This document shows, one piece after another, positions 36,026 to 50,621 of a DNA stretch of 64,000 bases. A program made the translations under genes and the position numbers. This DNA is from Pogonophryne albipinna. Its lineage: Eukaryota > Chordata > Actinopteri > Perciformes > Artedidraconidae. A model generated the notes under the pieces. That model was not told where the DNA came from. It saw only the letters and a program-made list of their open reading frames with translations, and did not search any database. The stretch covers positions 14,085,112-14,149,111 of the forward strand of contig CM053253.1 of the NCBI GenBank assembly GCA_028583405.1, written 5' to 3'. The first letter of the stretch is position 1, and each line of letters begins with the position of its first letter.

Positions 36026-36284
36026 ACTACAATTCCCAGTAGAGACGTGCCATAGAGAGCATGTTGCGAAACACAATAGCCAGCATGTGTAGTTCTGGGG
36101 GGGCGTTCGAGTCCAGTTTTGAATAGTCTGCCGTGGTTTCGTTCCATTTCAAAGAGCTTGACGCTCGGCGTAACGTTGGCGCACTGCCACTCCAACATCC
36201 AATCACAGAGCTTGAAGATTAATCACGGGGTTTGTCAACGGGACTGTAGTCCCAAACGATAGCTGGGGATTATGGGTAGTGTAG
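36026..36284. promoter_or_regulatory. Cluster of ZNF143/THAP11-type motifs
   Basis: ACTACAATTCCCAG lies at 36026-36039. The inverse of ACTACACTACCCATAATCCC lies at about 36265-36284. A weaker site (AACTACACATGCTGG, inverse) lies near 36080. A CCAAT box lies near 36200. These motifs are typical of ZNF143/THAP11-bound promoters in vertebrates. Here they sit beside the THAP ORF fragments inside the composite, suggesting captured promoter sequence. No transcript can be shown. Confidence 0.4.
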
Positions 36285-36358
36285 TGTCTTCGGCCATCCT
36301 AAACTGAAATGTTTTTCGGATATCATATCGCATTAACAACACCACATCTGGCGTCACA

Positions 36359-36497
36359 GAGATCTTCTGTTACTGTCCTTTCTTCTTAGAGAAAGTACAG
36401 AAACACGTAACTCTGGATTTGTTTTAATGTTTGAGGTGCAATAAACAACACAGCAGCTTTTTGGCATGTTAAAACTATTATGTTCTGCCTCGCTCAT
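36359..36497 (-). pseudogene. THAP zinc-finger ORF start, right arm
   Basis: From ATG at 36467 (minus) the frame gives the same MPKSCCVVYCTSNI start as the left arm and continues to RRKDSNRRSL, then TGA. The extra A relative to the left arm keeps the THAP-like frame, but the arm ends at the stop, so only about 37 residues of the domain exist. A longer start, about ten codons upstream, is also conserved. Confidence 0.62.
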
Positions 36498-36831
36498 AAG
36501 AGTAACAGCTGGCGAAATTACAGCCTCGCCTACTGATTTCAAATGTGTACTCTAAAATGATATTTATAAATGACTATTATCATTATTATAAGCAAGACAA
36601 TAAATGGCAAAGATATGTAGAAAATAAACGTATTTAAGATACGTTCATAAGAAATGTAACGTGGGAGAAAATATGTTTCTGGAAGTGTAGAAAATAAACG
36701 TATTTGAGATACGTTCATAACAAACGTAACGTGGGAGAAAATACGTTTCTTGCTAAACGTGATTGAGAATGCAGTTTAGTTCTGTGGGAACGTAATTTTT
36801 AGGAGACAGGGTTGGACAGGGTTGCATTACC

Positions 36832-37428
36832 GCGTGTGTAACAGGTGCACACGCAGGTAAAACCGTTTGGAAAAGAAGGGACCGCTACAAAACTTTATGA
36901 AAGGCAAAATGGGGAACACGAAGTTTTTAAAGTGAAGCAATCGGATTGCTTTTCCTGCATCAGCGTGAAAGGAGGAGTAGAAAAGTAAGTTAAAACTTTA
37001 CCGTGTTTGTGAGTAGCATCTGCTCGGTTGTTTGACAACATTTACTTTGTTCTGCAGACATTTCCATATTTCTCAAATACATTTTTACTCAGCTTGAACC
37101 ATAGTATATTTATGGGCAAATGTATAATTGGCAGTCCAGTTAACATGAATTGTAATATTTAATATACATCCATGATTTTTACCTGCTTCCAAAGTTGTTG
37201 GCTAAGCAAAGATGATAGCCGGAAGTGACATTGACTGCTCGTCATCAAAACGAAAGTGCGTAATTTATCCACAATTCAAGTATTTTTCAATTAATTTTAT
37301 TTTCCACTCTCCATTCCATTTTCGTGTTTACCTTATAACACTAAATGCCAATTATTTCTTCAAAACGTTTGAAGTGTTGCAACATAACCTGCTGTAGTTT
37401 TCAATGTTTTATGAACAATAATGTACAA
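36832..37428. other. Noncoding DNA between the THAP composite and the duplicated block
   Basis: No feature recognised. The stretch 36840-36990 is somewhat GC-richer and contains AGGAGTAGAAAAGTAAGT, which could be a splice-donor-like site but lacks any exon support. Confidence 0.4.
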
Positions 37429-37806
37429 GACAAACCTATACATCCTCAATGTAAAAACAGTGCAATATTGACATGAGTAGAGACTTAGCCTCCTTTTGCG
37501 TTTATATGTTGCTTATGTTGCATGCTTTAGTGATGCGATGTCTTGCTGTGGAGTTTGTGTGTTTTTGTGCAATATTCATTGTGTTTATTCCATAGGTTTA
37601 TTCATGTGGCGCCCGTTGTGGTGTCCATGGTCTATGGCTTGACTTACAGTAAGTTACAGCCTCTTTCTTTAGTGGCATTCTTTAATTGTATGATAATGTT
37701 GTGCTCGGATGTTTATTGTAGGCTATTCTTTCTACATATGGTTGGACGACAAACCTATACATCCTCAATGTAAAAACAGTGCAATATTGACATGAGTAGA
37801 GACTTA
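37429..37806. repeat. Tandem-duplicated block (A-B-A part)
   Basis: Block A (about 59 bp, GACAAACCTATACATCC...) occurs at 37429-37487 and 37748-37806. Block B (about 260 bp) occurs at 37488-37747 and again at 42130-42390, beyond the LINE. The order A-B-A-[LINE]-B means a ~320-bp tandem duplication was split exactly at its second A/B junction by the LINE. Copies of B differ at only a few positions (for example TTCATTG against TTCGTTG, and GGCGCCC against GGTGCCC). Confidence 0.9.
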
Positions 37807-37832
37807 GGCAAGGCAAGGCAAGGCAAGGCAAG
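37807..37832. repeat. GGCAA pentamer tail of the LINE
   Basis: Five GGCAA units mark the 3' terminus of the minus-strand LINE. Short microsatellite tails in place of poly(A) are known for the L2/CR1 group. Confidence 0.85.
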
Positions 37833-38008
37833 TTTATTTATATAGCACTTTTCAACACAAGGCAATTCAAAGTGCTTTACAAAAAAAATGAAAGACATTA
37901 GGAAAATGGCATTTAAAATCAGTCATTAAAAAGAAAAGCTAATAAAATAAACATTAAAATAAAAAATACATGGATAAAAGTTACAGTGCAGTCTAAGATA
38001 CGAATAGT

Positions 38009-41000
38009 TCAATTAAAAGCAGCGACAAAAAGAAAAGTCTTCAGCCTGGATTTAAAAGTAGTCAGAGTTGCAGCGGACCTGCAGGTTTCTGGGAGTTTGT
38101 TCCAGATATTTGGAGCATAATAACTGAACGCTGCTTTACCATGTTTAGTTCTGACTCTGAGGACAGAAAGCTGACCAGTCCCTGAAGACCTGAGAGATCT
38201 GGATGGTTCATAATTTAGCAGGAGGTCAGAAATGTATTTTGGGCCTAAACCATTCAGTGCTTTATAAACCAGCAGCAGTATTTTGAAATCTATTCTTTGA
38301 CACACAGGAAGCCAGTGTAAAGACTTCAGAACAGGAGTGATGTGATCCACTTTCTTAGTGTTAGTGAGGACTTGAGCAGCGGCGTTCTGAATCAGCTGTA
38401 GCTTTCTAATAGATTTTTTAGTGAGACCTGTAAAGACACCATTACAGTAGTCGAGTCTACTGAAGATAAAAGCATGGACAAGTTTTTCCAAATCCTGCTG
38501 TGACATTAGTCTTTTAATCCTAGATATATTCTTTAGGTGATAGTAGGCTGATTTAGTAACTGTTTTAATGTGACTGTTGAAACTCAGGTCAGAGTCCATG
38601 ACTACACCTAGATTTCTGGCTTTATCTGTTGTTTTGAACATTGCAGACTGAAGCTCAGCGCTAACTTTTATACGTTCTGCCTTGGCTCCAAAAACCATTA
38701 CCTCAGTTTTATCTTTGTTTAATTGGAGAAAGTTCTGACACATCCAGTCATTGATTTGTTCAATGCACTTACTTAGTGTTTGAATTGGAGCATAGTCTCC
38801 TGGTGAAATTGTTACGTAAATTTGTGTGTCATCCGCATAGCTATGGTAACTTATTTTGTTGTTTTTCATTATCTGAGCCAGTGGTAGCATGTAGATGTTA
38901 AAGAGAAGAGGCCCCAAGATGGAGCCTTGAGGAACCCCACATGTCATATTTGTCAACTCAGATGTGTATTTACCTATAGAAACAAAGTTGTTTCTGTCCT
39001 TTAAGTAGGATTCAAACCAATTTAGAACTGTTTCCGAAAGTCCCACCCAGTTTTCCAGTCGGTCTAGTAATATGCTGTGGTCAACAGTGTCAAACGCAGC
39101 ACTGAGATCTAATAATACTAACACTGAAGTTCTGCCACTGTCTGTGTTTAAGTGGATGTCATTAAAGACCTTTACAAGAGCAGTCTCAGTGCTATGGTTT
39201 GGACGAAAGCCTGACTGGAACACATCGAAACAGTTATTTAAATGAAAGAAATTACTCAACTGTTGAAAAACAACTTTTTCAATGATTTTACCTAGAAATG
39301 GCAGGTTTGATATGGGCCTGTAATTGTTCATCACTGAAGCATCTAGATTATTCTTTTTTAAGAGCGGTTTAATGACTGTAGTTTTCAGGGCCTGTGGAAA
39401 AATACCTGAGTGAAGAGATTTGTTTACTATATGAAGTAGATCTGAGGCCATGCAAGGCAAAACATCTTTGAAAAATCCTGTTGGAATAATATCAAATCAG
39501 CAGGAGGAGGATTTCAGAAGTTGTATAATGTCCTCTTGGTTTTTATCATTAATCTGATGGAATTGTGTCATGGTGTTTGAATTGATGTTAAGTGGACACA
39601 GAGACAACACATTTGCTGTACCTGATGCAGAGGCACTGACTGCTTGTCTGATTTTCTGAATTTTGTCAGTGAAAAAGGAGGCAAAATCATTGCATGCCCT
39701 GGTGGATAGAAATTCAGAGGCTACTGACACTGGGGGGTTAGTTAGTCTGTCGACGGTAGAAAACAAGGCACGTGCGTTGTTTTTGTTTTTGGTAATGATG
39801 TCAGAGAAGAACGATTGTCGTGCGTTTTTCAATTCCAAATTATAAAGGCCAAGTCTCTCTTTATAGATTTCAAAGTGCACCTGGAGATTTGTTTTTCGCC
39901 CCCTGCGTTCAGCTTTTCGACATTCTCTTTTTTCTGTTTTCACGGTCATGGCCTTTCTCCATGGAGATATTTTCTTGCCAGACACTTCCTTTACCTTAGT
40001 TGGAGCAATGGCATCTATAACATTTTTAATTTTTGAATTAAAATGATCTACTAGCTCATTTACTGAGATGTTAGCAGGGGCAAGTGTGGAAGAAAAATTC
40101 TGAGTAAACATTTCCCTAGTATTTTCAGTTAAATATCGCTTTGTGGTTATCTCTTTTTGAACATTTTTGTGAACAGAAATAGAGCTCTCAAAGAAAACAC
40201 AGGAATGGTCAGAGAGTGCAACATCAGTCACCACAACCTTAGAGATATTCAGACCCTTTGAGATAATTAAGTCCAGAGTGTGCCCCTTATTGTGCGTGGG
40301 CTCCGTCACATGCTGAGTCAGTCCATAGCTATCAAGAACACAAAACAGTTCTTTTGCCCCTCTGTCCTGGGGGTTGTCAACATGGATGTTAAAATCACCA
40401 ACAATGACTAGACGGTCAAAGTCAATACACACTATAGACAGCAGTTCAGTAAAGTCATCAAAAAAGCTTGCACAGTTTTTGGGTGGTCTATAGATATTTA
40501 GGAACAGAGCTCGAGAGGAGCATTTCAGCTGAAGGGCCACATATTCAAAAGAATCAAAGTTCCCATAAGATGTCTTCCTGCATTGAAGGGAATCATTGAA
40601 CAGAATAGCAACTCCACCCCCTTTCTTATGCATTCTTTCCTGACTCATAAAACTAAAGTTGGGAGGGGTTGATTCGATAAGAACAGCTGCACTGTTATTT
40701 TGTTCAATCCAAGTTTCTGTTAAAAACATAAAATCGAGATTGTGCTCAGTGATAAAATCATTGATTAAAAATGTTTTTCCTGCCAAAGACCTGACATTTA
40801 ATAAAGCTAGTTTAAGTTTGTTAAACACACTATCAGTCATGTTTTTTGTAACAAGCTGTGGCTGACATGGAATCACTGCTAAATTAGATAAACTCACACA
40901 AACGTTTGAGCGCTTCCTGTGTCTAAGATGATTCACGGCTCTTAATCTATTACCTATCAACACAGATATCGGCAAAGCTATAGGCAGGCAGGGCCCCGGC

Positions 41001-41053
41001 ATGTCCTGGAAAGAGTTGAGAGTGCCATACGCCCTTGAGCCTGCACCCAGCAC
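38009..41053 (-). pseudogene. LINE ORF2: AP endonuclease and reverse transcriptase, one in-frame TGA
   Basis: The first part (41053-39497, 518 residues) contains the AP-endonuclease motifs LNVRSL, LTETWI, GDFNIHVDN and LSDHSC. The second part (39460-38009, 483 residues) is in the same frame and contains the RT motifs NYRPISNLPFLGKI, LDLSAAFDTVDHSILL, CGVPQGSILGPLLF and SYADDTQIYV with catalytic YADD, then a C-terminal region with RSLRSSGTGQ. Only one codon, TGA at about 39497-39499 between the two domains, breaks the ~1,015-residue frame. These proteins nick genomic DNA and copy the element RNA there. The start at 41053 is four bases below the ORF1 stop. Confidence 0.9.
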
Positions 41054-41056
41054 ATA

Positions 41057-42129
41057 TCAGTAAGAGTTTGTTGCATTTTGTACACACACATCCTTATCAG
41101 GCTTCGGAGACTGCAGATGCCTTCTTGATGAAGACGGGGGAGATGGTGCGCGTCTCTGCTTCAGTGATTTTGGTGGGCGTCGTTGAGGAGCGGGGGTAAA
41201 GGACATGCTGCCAGCCCTGCGTATCGCCTTAGTTTGGTTATTGAACTCCAGGATGGAATCGGTGCCAACCCTCTGTATCTCCTTCATGGGTTCAACGATC
41301 TCCAGGAGGGTGGGCGAGGGTGAAAGGGTGAACAGAGTATCCTCAAAGGCGTTGACAGGGGGGGGGGGGGGTGACGGGCAGTGGAGACTCCTTCATGTGT
41401 CTCATTTGTCTCCCATAATCAGAACATTCCTCAGGCGGGTGCAGTGATAATTCTTCAGGGTTTTCTGCGCGATGTGTTGTGTCTTTCTCCTGTTTTGATT
41501 CCTATTGCCGCTTGTCCTTGGCAGAGGGAACAGATTGATGACGCAGGCAGTTGAAAATGTTAGAGATAAACAATTTCACTCCTGACTTGTTCAGGCAAAC
41601 TCCATTTGCCTTGAAAAGATGTCTGCGATCCCAGAAAAAGTTAAAATTGTCAATAAAATGGACAGAATGGTCAGTACAGACAGTTGAAAGCCAGGTGTTC
41701 AGTGCAAACAATCTGTTGAATCTCTCCACTCCTCTTCTGACTGGCGGTAGAGGACCACTGATGAACACCTCTGCATTTAGAGAGCTGACAGTTTCCAACA
41801 AGCATTTAAAGTCTTCTTTCAGCACTTCTGACTGTTGTTTCACAACATCATTTGTTCCAATGTGTAGTACCACATTCTTCACAGTTTGATGTTCAGCCCC
41901 AATATGCAGGATCTTCTCAGCCAAGTCAGAGACCACATCCTTGGGAAAACAGAGTACATTGGTGTTGTTCTTACTACACAGACCTTTTACATCTCTTACA
42001 GCAGAGTCACCCACAATCAGAGTTTCAGGCCCAGTCGTTAGCTTTCCCTCTAGCCTTTTACTTTTGGAGTAGCTATTGATCCTTACCCTGCTGTGTGAAG
42101 AGGACAGGTTATCCAGGTCATCAGAAAGA
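41057..42129 (-). pseudogene. LINE ORF1 with SGNH-esterase-like domain, truncated and frameshifted
   Basis: The open part (down to 41502) is in frame up to the 5' truncation. It shows the SGNH hydrolase blocks: IVGDSAVRDV (Ser block) and LHIGTNDV (GTND block). The last block, expected to hold catalytic Asp and His (DGxH-type), reads ANGVCLN, so both appear substituted. The methionine at 42014 is really a GTG inside the frame, not a start. A C-terminal, Pro/Arg-rich part (41287-41057) is in another frame; a 14-base G run near 41354-41367 lies between them and may have caused a shift. Esterase-type ORF1 proteins are known from CR1/L2 LINEs. Confidence 0.8.
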
Positions 42130-42390
42130 GCCTCCTTTTGCGTTTATATGTTGCTTATGTTGCATGCTTTAGTGATGCGATGTCTTGCTGTGGAGTTTGT
42201 GTGTTTTTGTGCAATATTCGTTGTGTTTATTGCATAGGTTTATTCATGTGGTGCCCGTTGTGGTGTCCATGGTCTATGGCTTGACTTACAGTAATTTACA
42301 GCCTCTTTCTTTAGTGGCATTCTTTAATTGTATGATAATGTTGTGCTCGGATGTTTATTGTAGGCTATTCTTTCTACATATGGTTGGACG
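42130..42390. repeat. Second copy of block B
   Basis: Nearly identical to 37488-37747, from CCTCCTTTTGCG to GGTTGGACGA. It directly adjoins the truncated 5' end of the LINE. Confidence 0.93.
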
Positions 42391-45319
<2,929 letters not shown>

Positions 45320-45905
45320 CCGGCTCAGTCAGTAGGGGCTTGGACTGGGAGCTGTAGGGTCGCCGGTTCAAGTCCCCGAACAGATGTCAAATATGGAAGT
45401 GTGGACTACTTGGAGAGGTCCCAATTCACCTCCTGGGCCCTGCCGTGGTGCCCTTGAGCACCCCCCCACTCCTATTGCTCCCCGGGCGCTGTACAATAGC
45501 TGCCCACTGCTCCTACTACTAGGATGGGTTAAATGCAGAGAACAAATGTCACTGTGTGCTAGGGCTGCTTGATTATGGCAAAAATCATAATCTCGATTAT
45601 TTGGGTCAATAATTGATATCACGATTATTAAAAACGATTATCCATTTACTTTGAAAACATCCATTTATTGAAAAAAAAAATTTTAACAGTATGTTTTTAA
45701 CAGTTGATTACCCTGAACTTTACAGTGTAATTCAACTGAAAAAAAAAAAATGAAATAAATAATCGTTTTATTTCGATGTTCTTTTCATAATCGTTGCAAG
45801 CCAAAATCGTAATTGCGATTAAAATACGATTAATTGAGCAGCCCTAGTGTGTGCTGTGTGCTCTGCATGTGTGACCATTAAAGAGGGTTCAATCCCTCCA
45901 ATTCT
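45320..45905 (+). mobile_element. tRNA-derived SINE, interrupted by a hAT MITE
   Basis: The head has an A-box-like GGCTCAGTCAGTAGGGGCTT and a B box GGTTCAAGTCCCC (45365-45377). The body carries the fish-SINE stretch GCCCTTGAGCA...CTGCCCACTGCTCC...GGATGGGTTAAATGCAGAG. The sequence is cut at 45559 by the MITE and resumes at 45847 with TGTGTGCTGTGTG and a short A/T-rich end. The MITE therefore inserted after the SINE. Confidence 0.85.
45560..45846. mobile_element. hAT-type MITE, 287 bp
   Basis: Ends TAGGGCTGC and GCAGCCCTA are exact inverses, and the complementarity continues imperfectly (TTGATTAT against ATTAATTG). The flanks CTGTGTGC (45552-45559) and GTGTGTGC (45847-45854) are an 8-bp target duplication with one mismatch, the hAT hallmark. 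The body is AT-rich with AATCG-type repeats and no coding capacity. Confidence 0.88.
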
Positions 45906-48900
45906 ATATATTGTAAAGCTCTTACTGGCACATTTGTGATTTTGGGAAATTATTGTAGTCATATTTCAGAAAGTAATTACAAATATTTACGTTTTTCCAA
46001 AGCTTTTGACGAATAAACAATGTTTCTTTTTTTAGACCCTATTGGAATTCTAGTAATGTTTTTGCATTTGTTTAAAGAAGATCTCTGAGGCTTGACATGG
46101 TAAACTCACCCATCATGCCAGACAGTCCCCCTGCAGCCTGTTTCTCATGTACTGTAGGAACAATAGCAACCTTAAGTGGAGTGTGGGAGATTGAGGGAAA
46201 CCAAACAATGTCTGATTTCAATTAAAGGCACAATGATTTTCCTAAAAAACAATGTATGGGCTCCTACATAAACAACCCTCCCAACCATAAAGGAATACTT
46301 CAGCCCCCCCCCCCCCAGCAATTGTGAAGCCATGATGACGTTTTGATTATTTAATTAAATGGGGGCAACATTTAACAACTGCAAAGAACAAAGTGATCAT
46401 GCGTCTAGATAAATGATAATTGGATTTACTGCACACCTATCTTTTGAGAGTTTCTAAACTGATGTTTAGATATCGTTTTACTGTTATTAAGCATGACTTC
46501 ACTTTCCTTCAATTCATCAAGACTTTTATCCTGACCACATTAATAATCAGCTGTAATAAAAGATGCTACAACCCTACAGAGTCTATAGCATGGCTGCAGG
46601 TTAGGTCTTGTTATCCAGCAACAGTAAGGTGCTGAGTGTGTCCAACAGGTGCGTGGTGCCTGAGAGTGCAGCTGGAAAGTAACACTTGTATATATCTATA
46701 AAATCTGCTCTATTTATAGCATGTTTTGATCTTCATGGATTGATGCGCTTCCTCACCTACATAAGATAGTAATGAAAACAAAGTTGCTCAAATTCAATTT
46801 CCCTGTGGTCCAGTTGCTATGCCAGTTATCATACCCCCCCCCATGTAATTCAATAAACAGGCCTGAGGCCTTCTGCTTCTACAGGGAACTCTGTTTAACT
46901 CTCACACCTCTATCAGAATGAAGATCCTCAAATATATCCTTAGACCTTCCAGCCGTGAGAGCTAGCTGGATCACAGTGAGTTGGCAAAACTTAAATTCCT
47001 CTTGTCGACGAAAAAGGATTTGATAGTTTTTACTGCTATCTCTGATATTGAGTCAACGAGGAGGATACACTTTTATTTTTCACATATACTTACAAAACAT
47101 GCTCATACTTTAGGCTAATGTAATGGTATGTCTTCAGAGGAGTCAAATCAGGTTGCCAAGCAGATGGGTTTTAAAGCCTTTGTAGCCTATTCCCAGTCAC
47201 ACCCCTCAGGAGCCCAATCCATCATCTGCTGATCTGTCTGTGAGTCTGCACCAGTCCCTCCCTCTCATTAAGGAAATGAAAGCCTTAATTGGAAATTGTG
47301 TTAATTCTCTGACATGTTTGAAACCCTATCTCCCCTTCACTTTTACTAAATTGGAAACACACTTGACAAATTTGGGGCGGCAGCTCCACTGATGCATATC
47401 TGATGTTTTCATCTTCGCCCACTTTCAACAATAGACGCCTCATTATGAGCCGAATGATTAATGCCCAAAATAACTTGGAAGCATGCTGGTTCACCAAAAC
47501 TAATCTGTGTTGTAAAACTGGACCCGAGTAGTGGCTCGTTGCTCTAACAGTCGCACATGAATAACAATATGATTTAAGATGACTAGTACAGTGGCATAAT
47601 AGATGCTTCATTCATGTAGGACACAAACACGATTAATATGAATGCATCTACACAGATGAGCATGTGCCAGCTTCAAACACCCCAGCTGTTTTACATATTA
47701 TTCATGCCCTTTGACTTGTCAAAGCCCTTCTTCTTTTGACCTGTGATGTCTACAAATTAAACATGAAACAGCGTCCTCGTGCTTTGAGCTTTGTTTCTCT
47801 TGTTTAGGCTACAGAATGAATAAACAGTGAAAACAGAGAAGAGCTAGATGCACCCTTGCCACTACAATACACTCAGGCAACAAATTCGATAGGCATGTTT
47901 TCAGCATGTGAACGGTCAGGCTGGATGTAAAACGCATTTTTTTATTACATTGAGCACACAGGACACCACATTATGTGGGTATTGCCTCTACTATGATCCT
48001 GTCTTAACAATATATATTAGAAATAAAAATCAACTTATGCATACAAGGAGTTAAATAATAACATGTACAACTATTTTTGTGCATCGTGCATTTATAGGCA
48101 GTGAGATACCAGTGGCTGATGGCAGTCATAGATGCATCTGTTATAATAATAGACTCTAATTATAGTAAAAAAAGATGATTAAAATGAAAAGAAGCTTAGT
48201 TTAAGAGCAGTAATGCTGTCAGGATTTGGGGTGTGTTGTCAGTCTTGGAGGCAATATCTTTTTGGATACACAAGACTACAGCTCTGCCAGATCACTGCTG
48301 TATGCTGGATGTGTTTTGTGCAGTGTTTATCAATCAGTGGACGGTTTTGAACCAAGGTTTCCTGTAGAGCTAGAATATAAGTGGATGTTATGCTCACTAA
48401 ATAACAAATTTAAGGGATAAAGGGCGCCATTAAACCATCATTTTCATCCACGATTAATCTGCAGACAGTTTGCTTGAATAATAATAATGCTATCAGAATC
48501 GTTTTCTCAGAGCCCGCATGACTCAAAACAAAAATGAAAAAAATCTGAAAGGACTGAGTCGCTCAGCCTCAAAGGTGGGACATGTTTTCTGAGCTTTGAT
48601 GCGTTTGGCTTTGTTTATCAGTGGAACACCAAATGCTAGCTGGATCAATCACATACTGGGATTTAGCCCTTTTCCGGATTGTTGGAAAAGCATTTATGGG
48701 TGTTGACTGAGAATCAGCTCCAATTAGTAGCTTGGGATGTGTTCTAAGCCCAACCTGGCTGATTTTGGCACAGATTTAATGAGTAATCTGGCATGGGTTG
48801 GGCAATCAGGAGTACTGGATTCAACTAAATTGCGGTTACTTGGCTACATGTGCGCACCACATTAGAAAGATTCAGGTTGAACATTGAAAGTGGCTCTTTA

Positions 48901-49324
48901 ACAGTGCAACAAAAGTGAGGGAGACAACAAATGTGTCCGTACAAGCCTAACAGGAACTCAAAAGCCAACATGCTGGGATCAATTCTGACCGGGGTGTTTG
49001 TCTCACTATCTATCATGTTCTAGTTTACTTCCCCAAAGTCTGTGTGGCTGTTTAGCATATGAATATTGAGATATGATAAAAGGAGTTTAGAGAGGGCTGA
49101 TGAATATGTGCGGCTTTGAAGCGGTTGTTTTGTGATCGCGTGCAGATGAGAGCGTGGGAGGTGTTGTGTATGGATGTGTGTGTGTCTGGAAGTGCTGATG
49201 AGGGTGACATTTGTGCACACAGTGAGAGCTTTCACCGCCAGATTTGGTGCTTCTTTCGCTAAACCCTAAACCATCCATCAAGGAGAGGTAAGAACTCTGC
49301 AGTTTAGTCTAACACATAGTCAGC
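45906..49324. other. Noncoding DNA, no gene recognised
   Basis: About 3.4 kb. C homopolymers occur near 46304-46316 and 46835. The small frames are unsupported. No terminal inverted repeats were noticed. Confidence 0.5.
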
Positions 49325-49578
<254 letters not shown>

Positions 49579-50607
49579 AACCAGTCGATTGAAAGATGAT
49601 GAATCATGCCAAAGACTGCTAATTTCTTTGCAGTTGTCAAACATGAACAATGGGTGGTTAAAAGGAGTCGCAGAACCGTCACCACAGACAGAATGTTATA
49701 TATATATGTGTGTGTGTGAACTTGAAAGAAAACCATAAAAAGAGGAAGAATGAAGAAAATACAAACCAAGGCCAACTGGAGGATAGTCTGAGGAGGAAAG
49801 GCGATTTGGACATGTACTGTAATGCTCTTTGTTTATACTTCTGACTGACCAGAAGTGAATAATGTAAGCTCCTCATCAGTGTGCCAGATGTGCTTCCTTT
49901 TAAAACACAACGAGGCTAGGCATTTTTCAAATAAATAAGCAGAAATTATGTTACTCACACCTTTTTTAATGGGTCTATTACATGAAGATTGCAGCTGCTG
50001 TATATGTGATAGGACATCAGGGATCAAGAGGAATGTATAAATGCAAAAACACCCATCCCAACCGAAATCTGCTTCAGAGACCTGTCAACCAGTGTGACAA
50101 ACAGCCCCCCTGATCATTTCAGGTGAGAGTGGATGGTGTCAAAGCAGTGTATTATTTCCTGCAGGTCTCCATTAAATGAAGCTGTAACAACACATCTGAC
50201 CTCATCTTCTTTGCACTTGAAAGTGACAGAATGGGCCCGGATGCAATTCCTGACAAATAGGAGTCTTTGATAAGAGAAGAAGGGTCGGAGGGTTTCTATC
50301 TGCGAGTAATGTCTGCTGAGAGAGCTGACAAATCCCCACCGTTACAGCAGTGATGCTATAAAAGACATGTATTATGTAAAGAAAAAACATGGACAAGCAT
50401 CAGCTTCTGATGCCGTCGGATTGAAGAGAGGCACTGCAGTCACAAATAATGTGAATCATTTAAAAGAGACAGCCTCAAATACTGGTGCCTGAAATAGTGC
50501 AACTAATCAAACATAAGATGCAAATATTGCCTCAGTAGATAGCTGTAGAATCCACAACAATACTGAATGTGAACATTTTATGTCGAGCAGTATGGTGAAG
50601 CTTAACA

Positions 50608-50621
50608 GCTCCCTCTGCTGG
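50608..50621 (-). promoter_or_regulatory. CTCF-type motif (minus)
   Basis: The inverse strand reads CCAGCAGAGGGAGC, a close match to the vertebrate CTCF core (CCASYAGRKGGCRS) with an A for C at the 12th position. Confidence 0.5.

Larger units (their letters stand above)
33689..36831. mobile_element. Composite element with ~455-bp inverted arms carrying THAP ORF starts
   Basis: The left arm (33697-34151) and the right arm (36359-36813, inverted) are about 97% identical by eye. The outer ends are AACCCTGTCTCC and its inverse; the right end has an extra GACAGGGTTG. A CATTACC sequence flanks both sides (33689-33695 and 36825-36831), a possible 7-8 bp target duplication. Each arm holds, from outside in, two subterminal ~68-bp repeats and the start of a THAP-domain ORF pointing inward. 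THAP domains are known in P-element and Kolobok transposases and in domesticated host THAP genes. The 2.2-kb interior has no transposase. This is a non-autonomous element or a mobilised THAP gene start; the superfamily is undetermined. Confidence 0.65.
37807..42129 (-). mobile_element. L2-clade LINE, nearly full length, 5'-truncated
   Basis: The element reads on the minus strand. ORF1 carries an SGNH-esterase-like domain and ORF2 carries an endonuclease plus a reverse transcriptase. The 3' end is at 37807-37832, a GGCAA pentamer repeat preceded (in element sense) by TTTGTAAAGCACTTTGAATT, the 3' hairpin-like tail shared by fish L2 LINEs and SINEs. The 5' end stops inside ORF1 at 42129. The insertion point lies exactly between blocks A and B of a duplicated sequence, with at most one or two bases of target duplication. 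Damage is slight: one nonsense codon in ORF2 and a frameshift in ORF1, so insertion was fairly recent. Confidence 0.9.
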
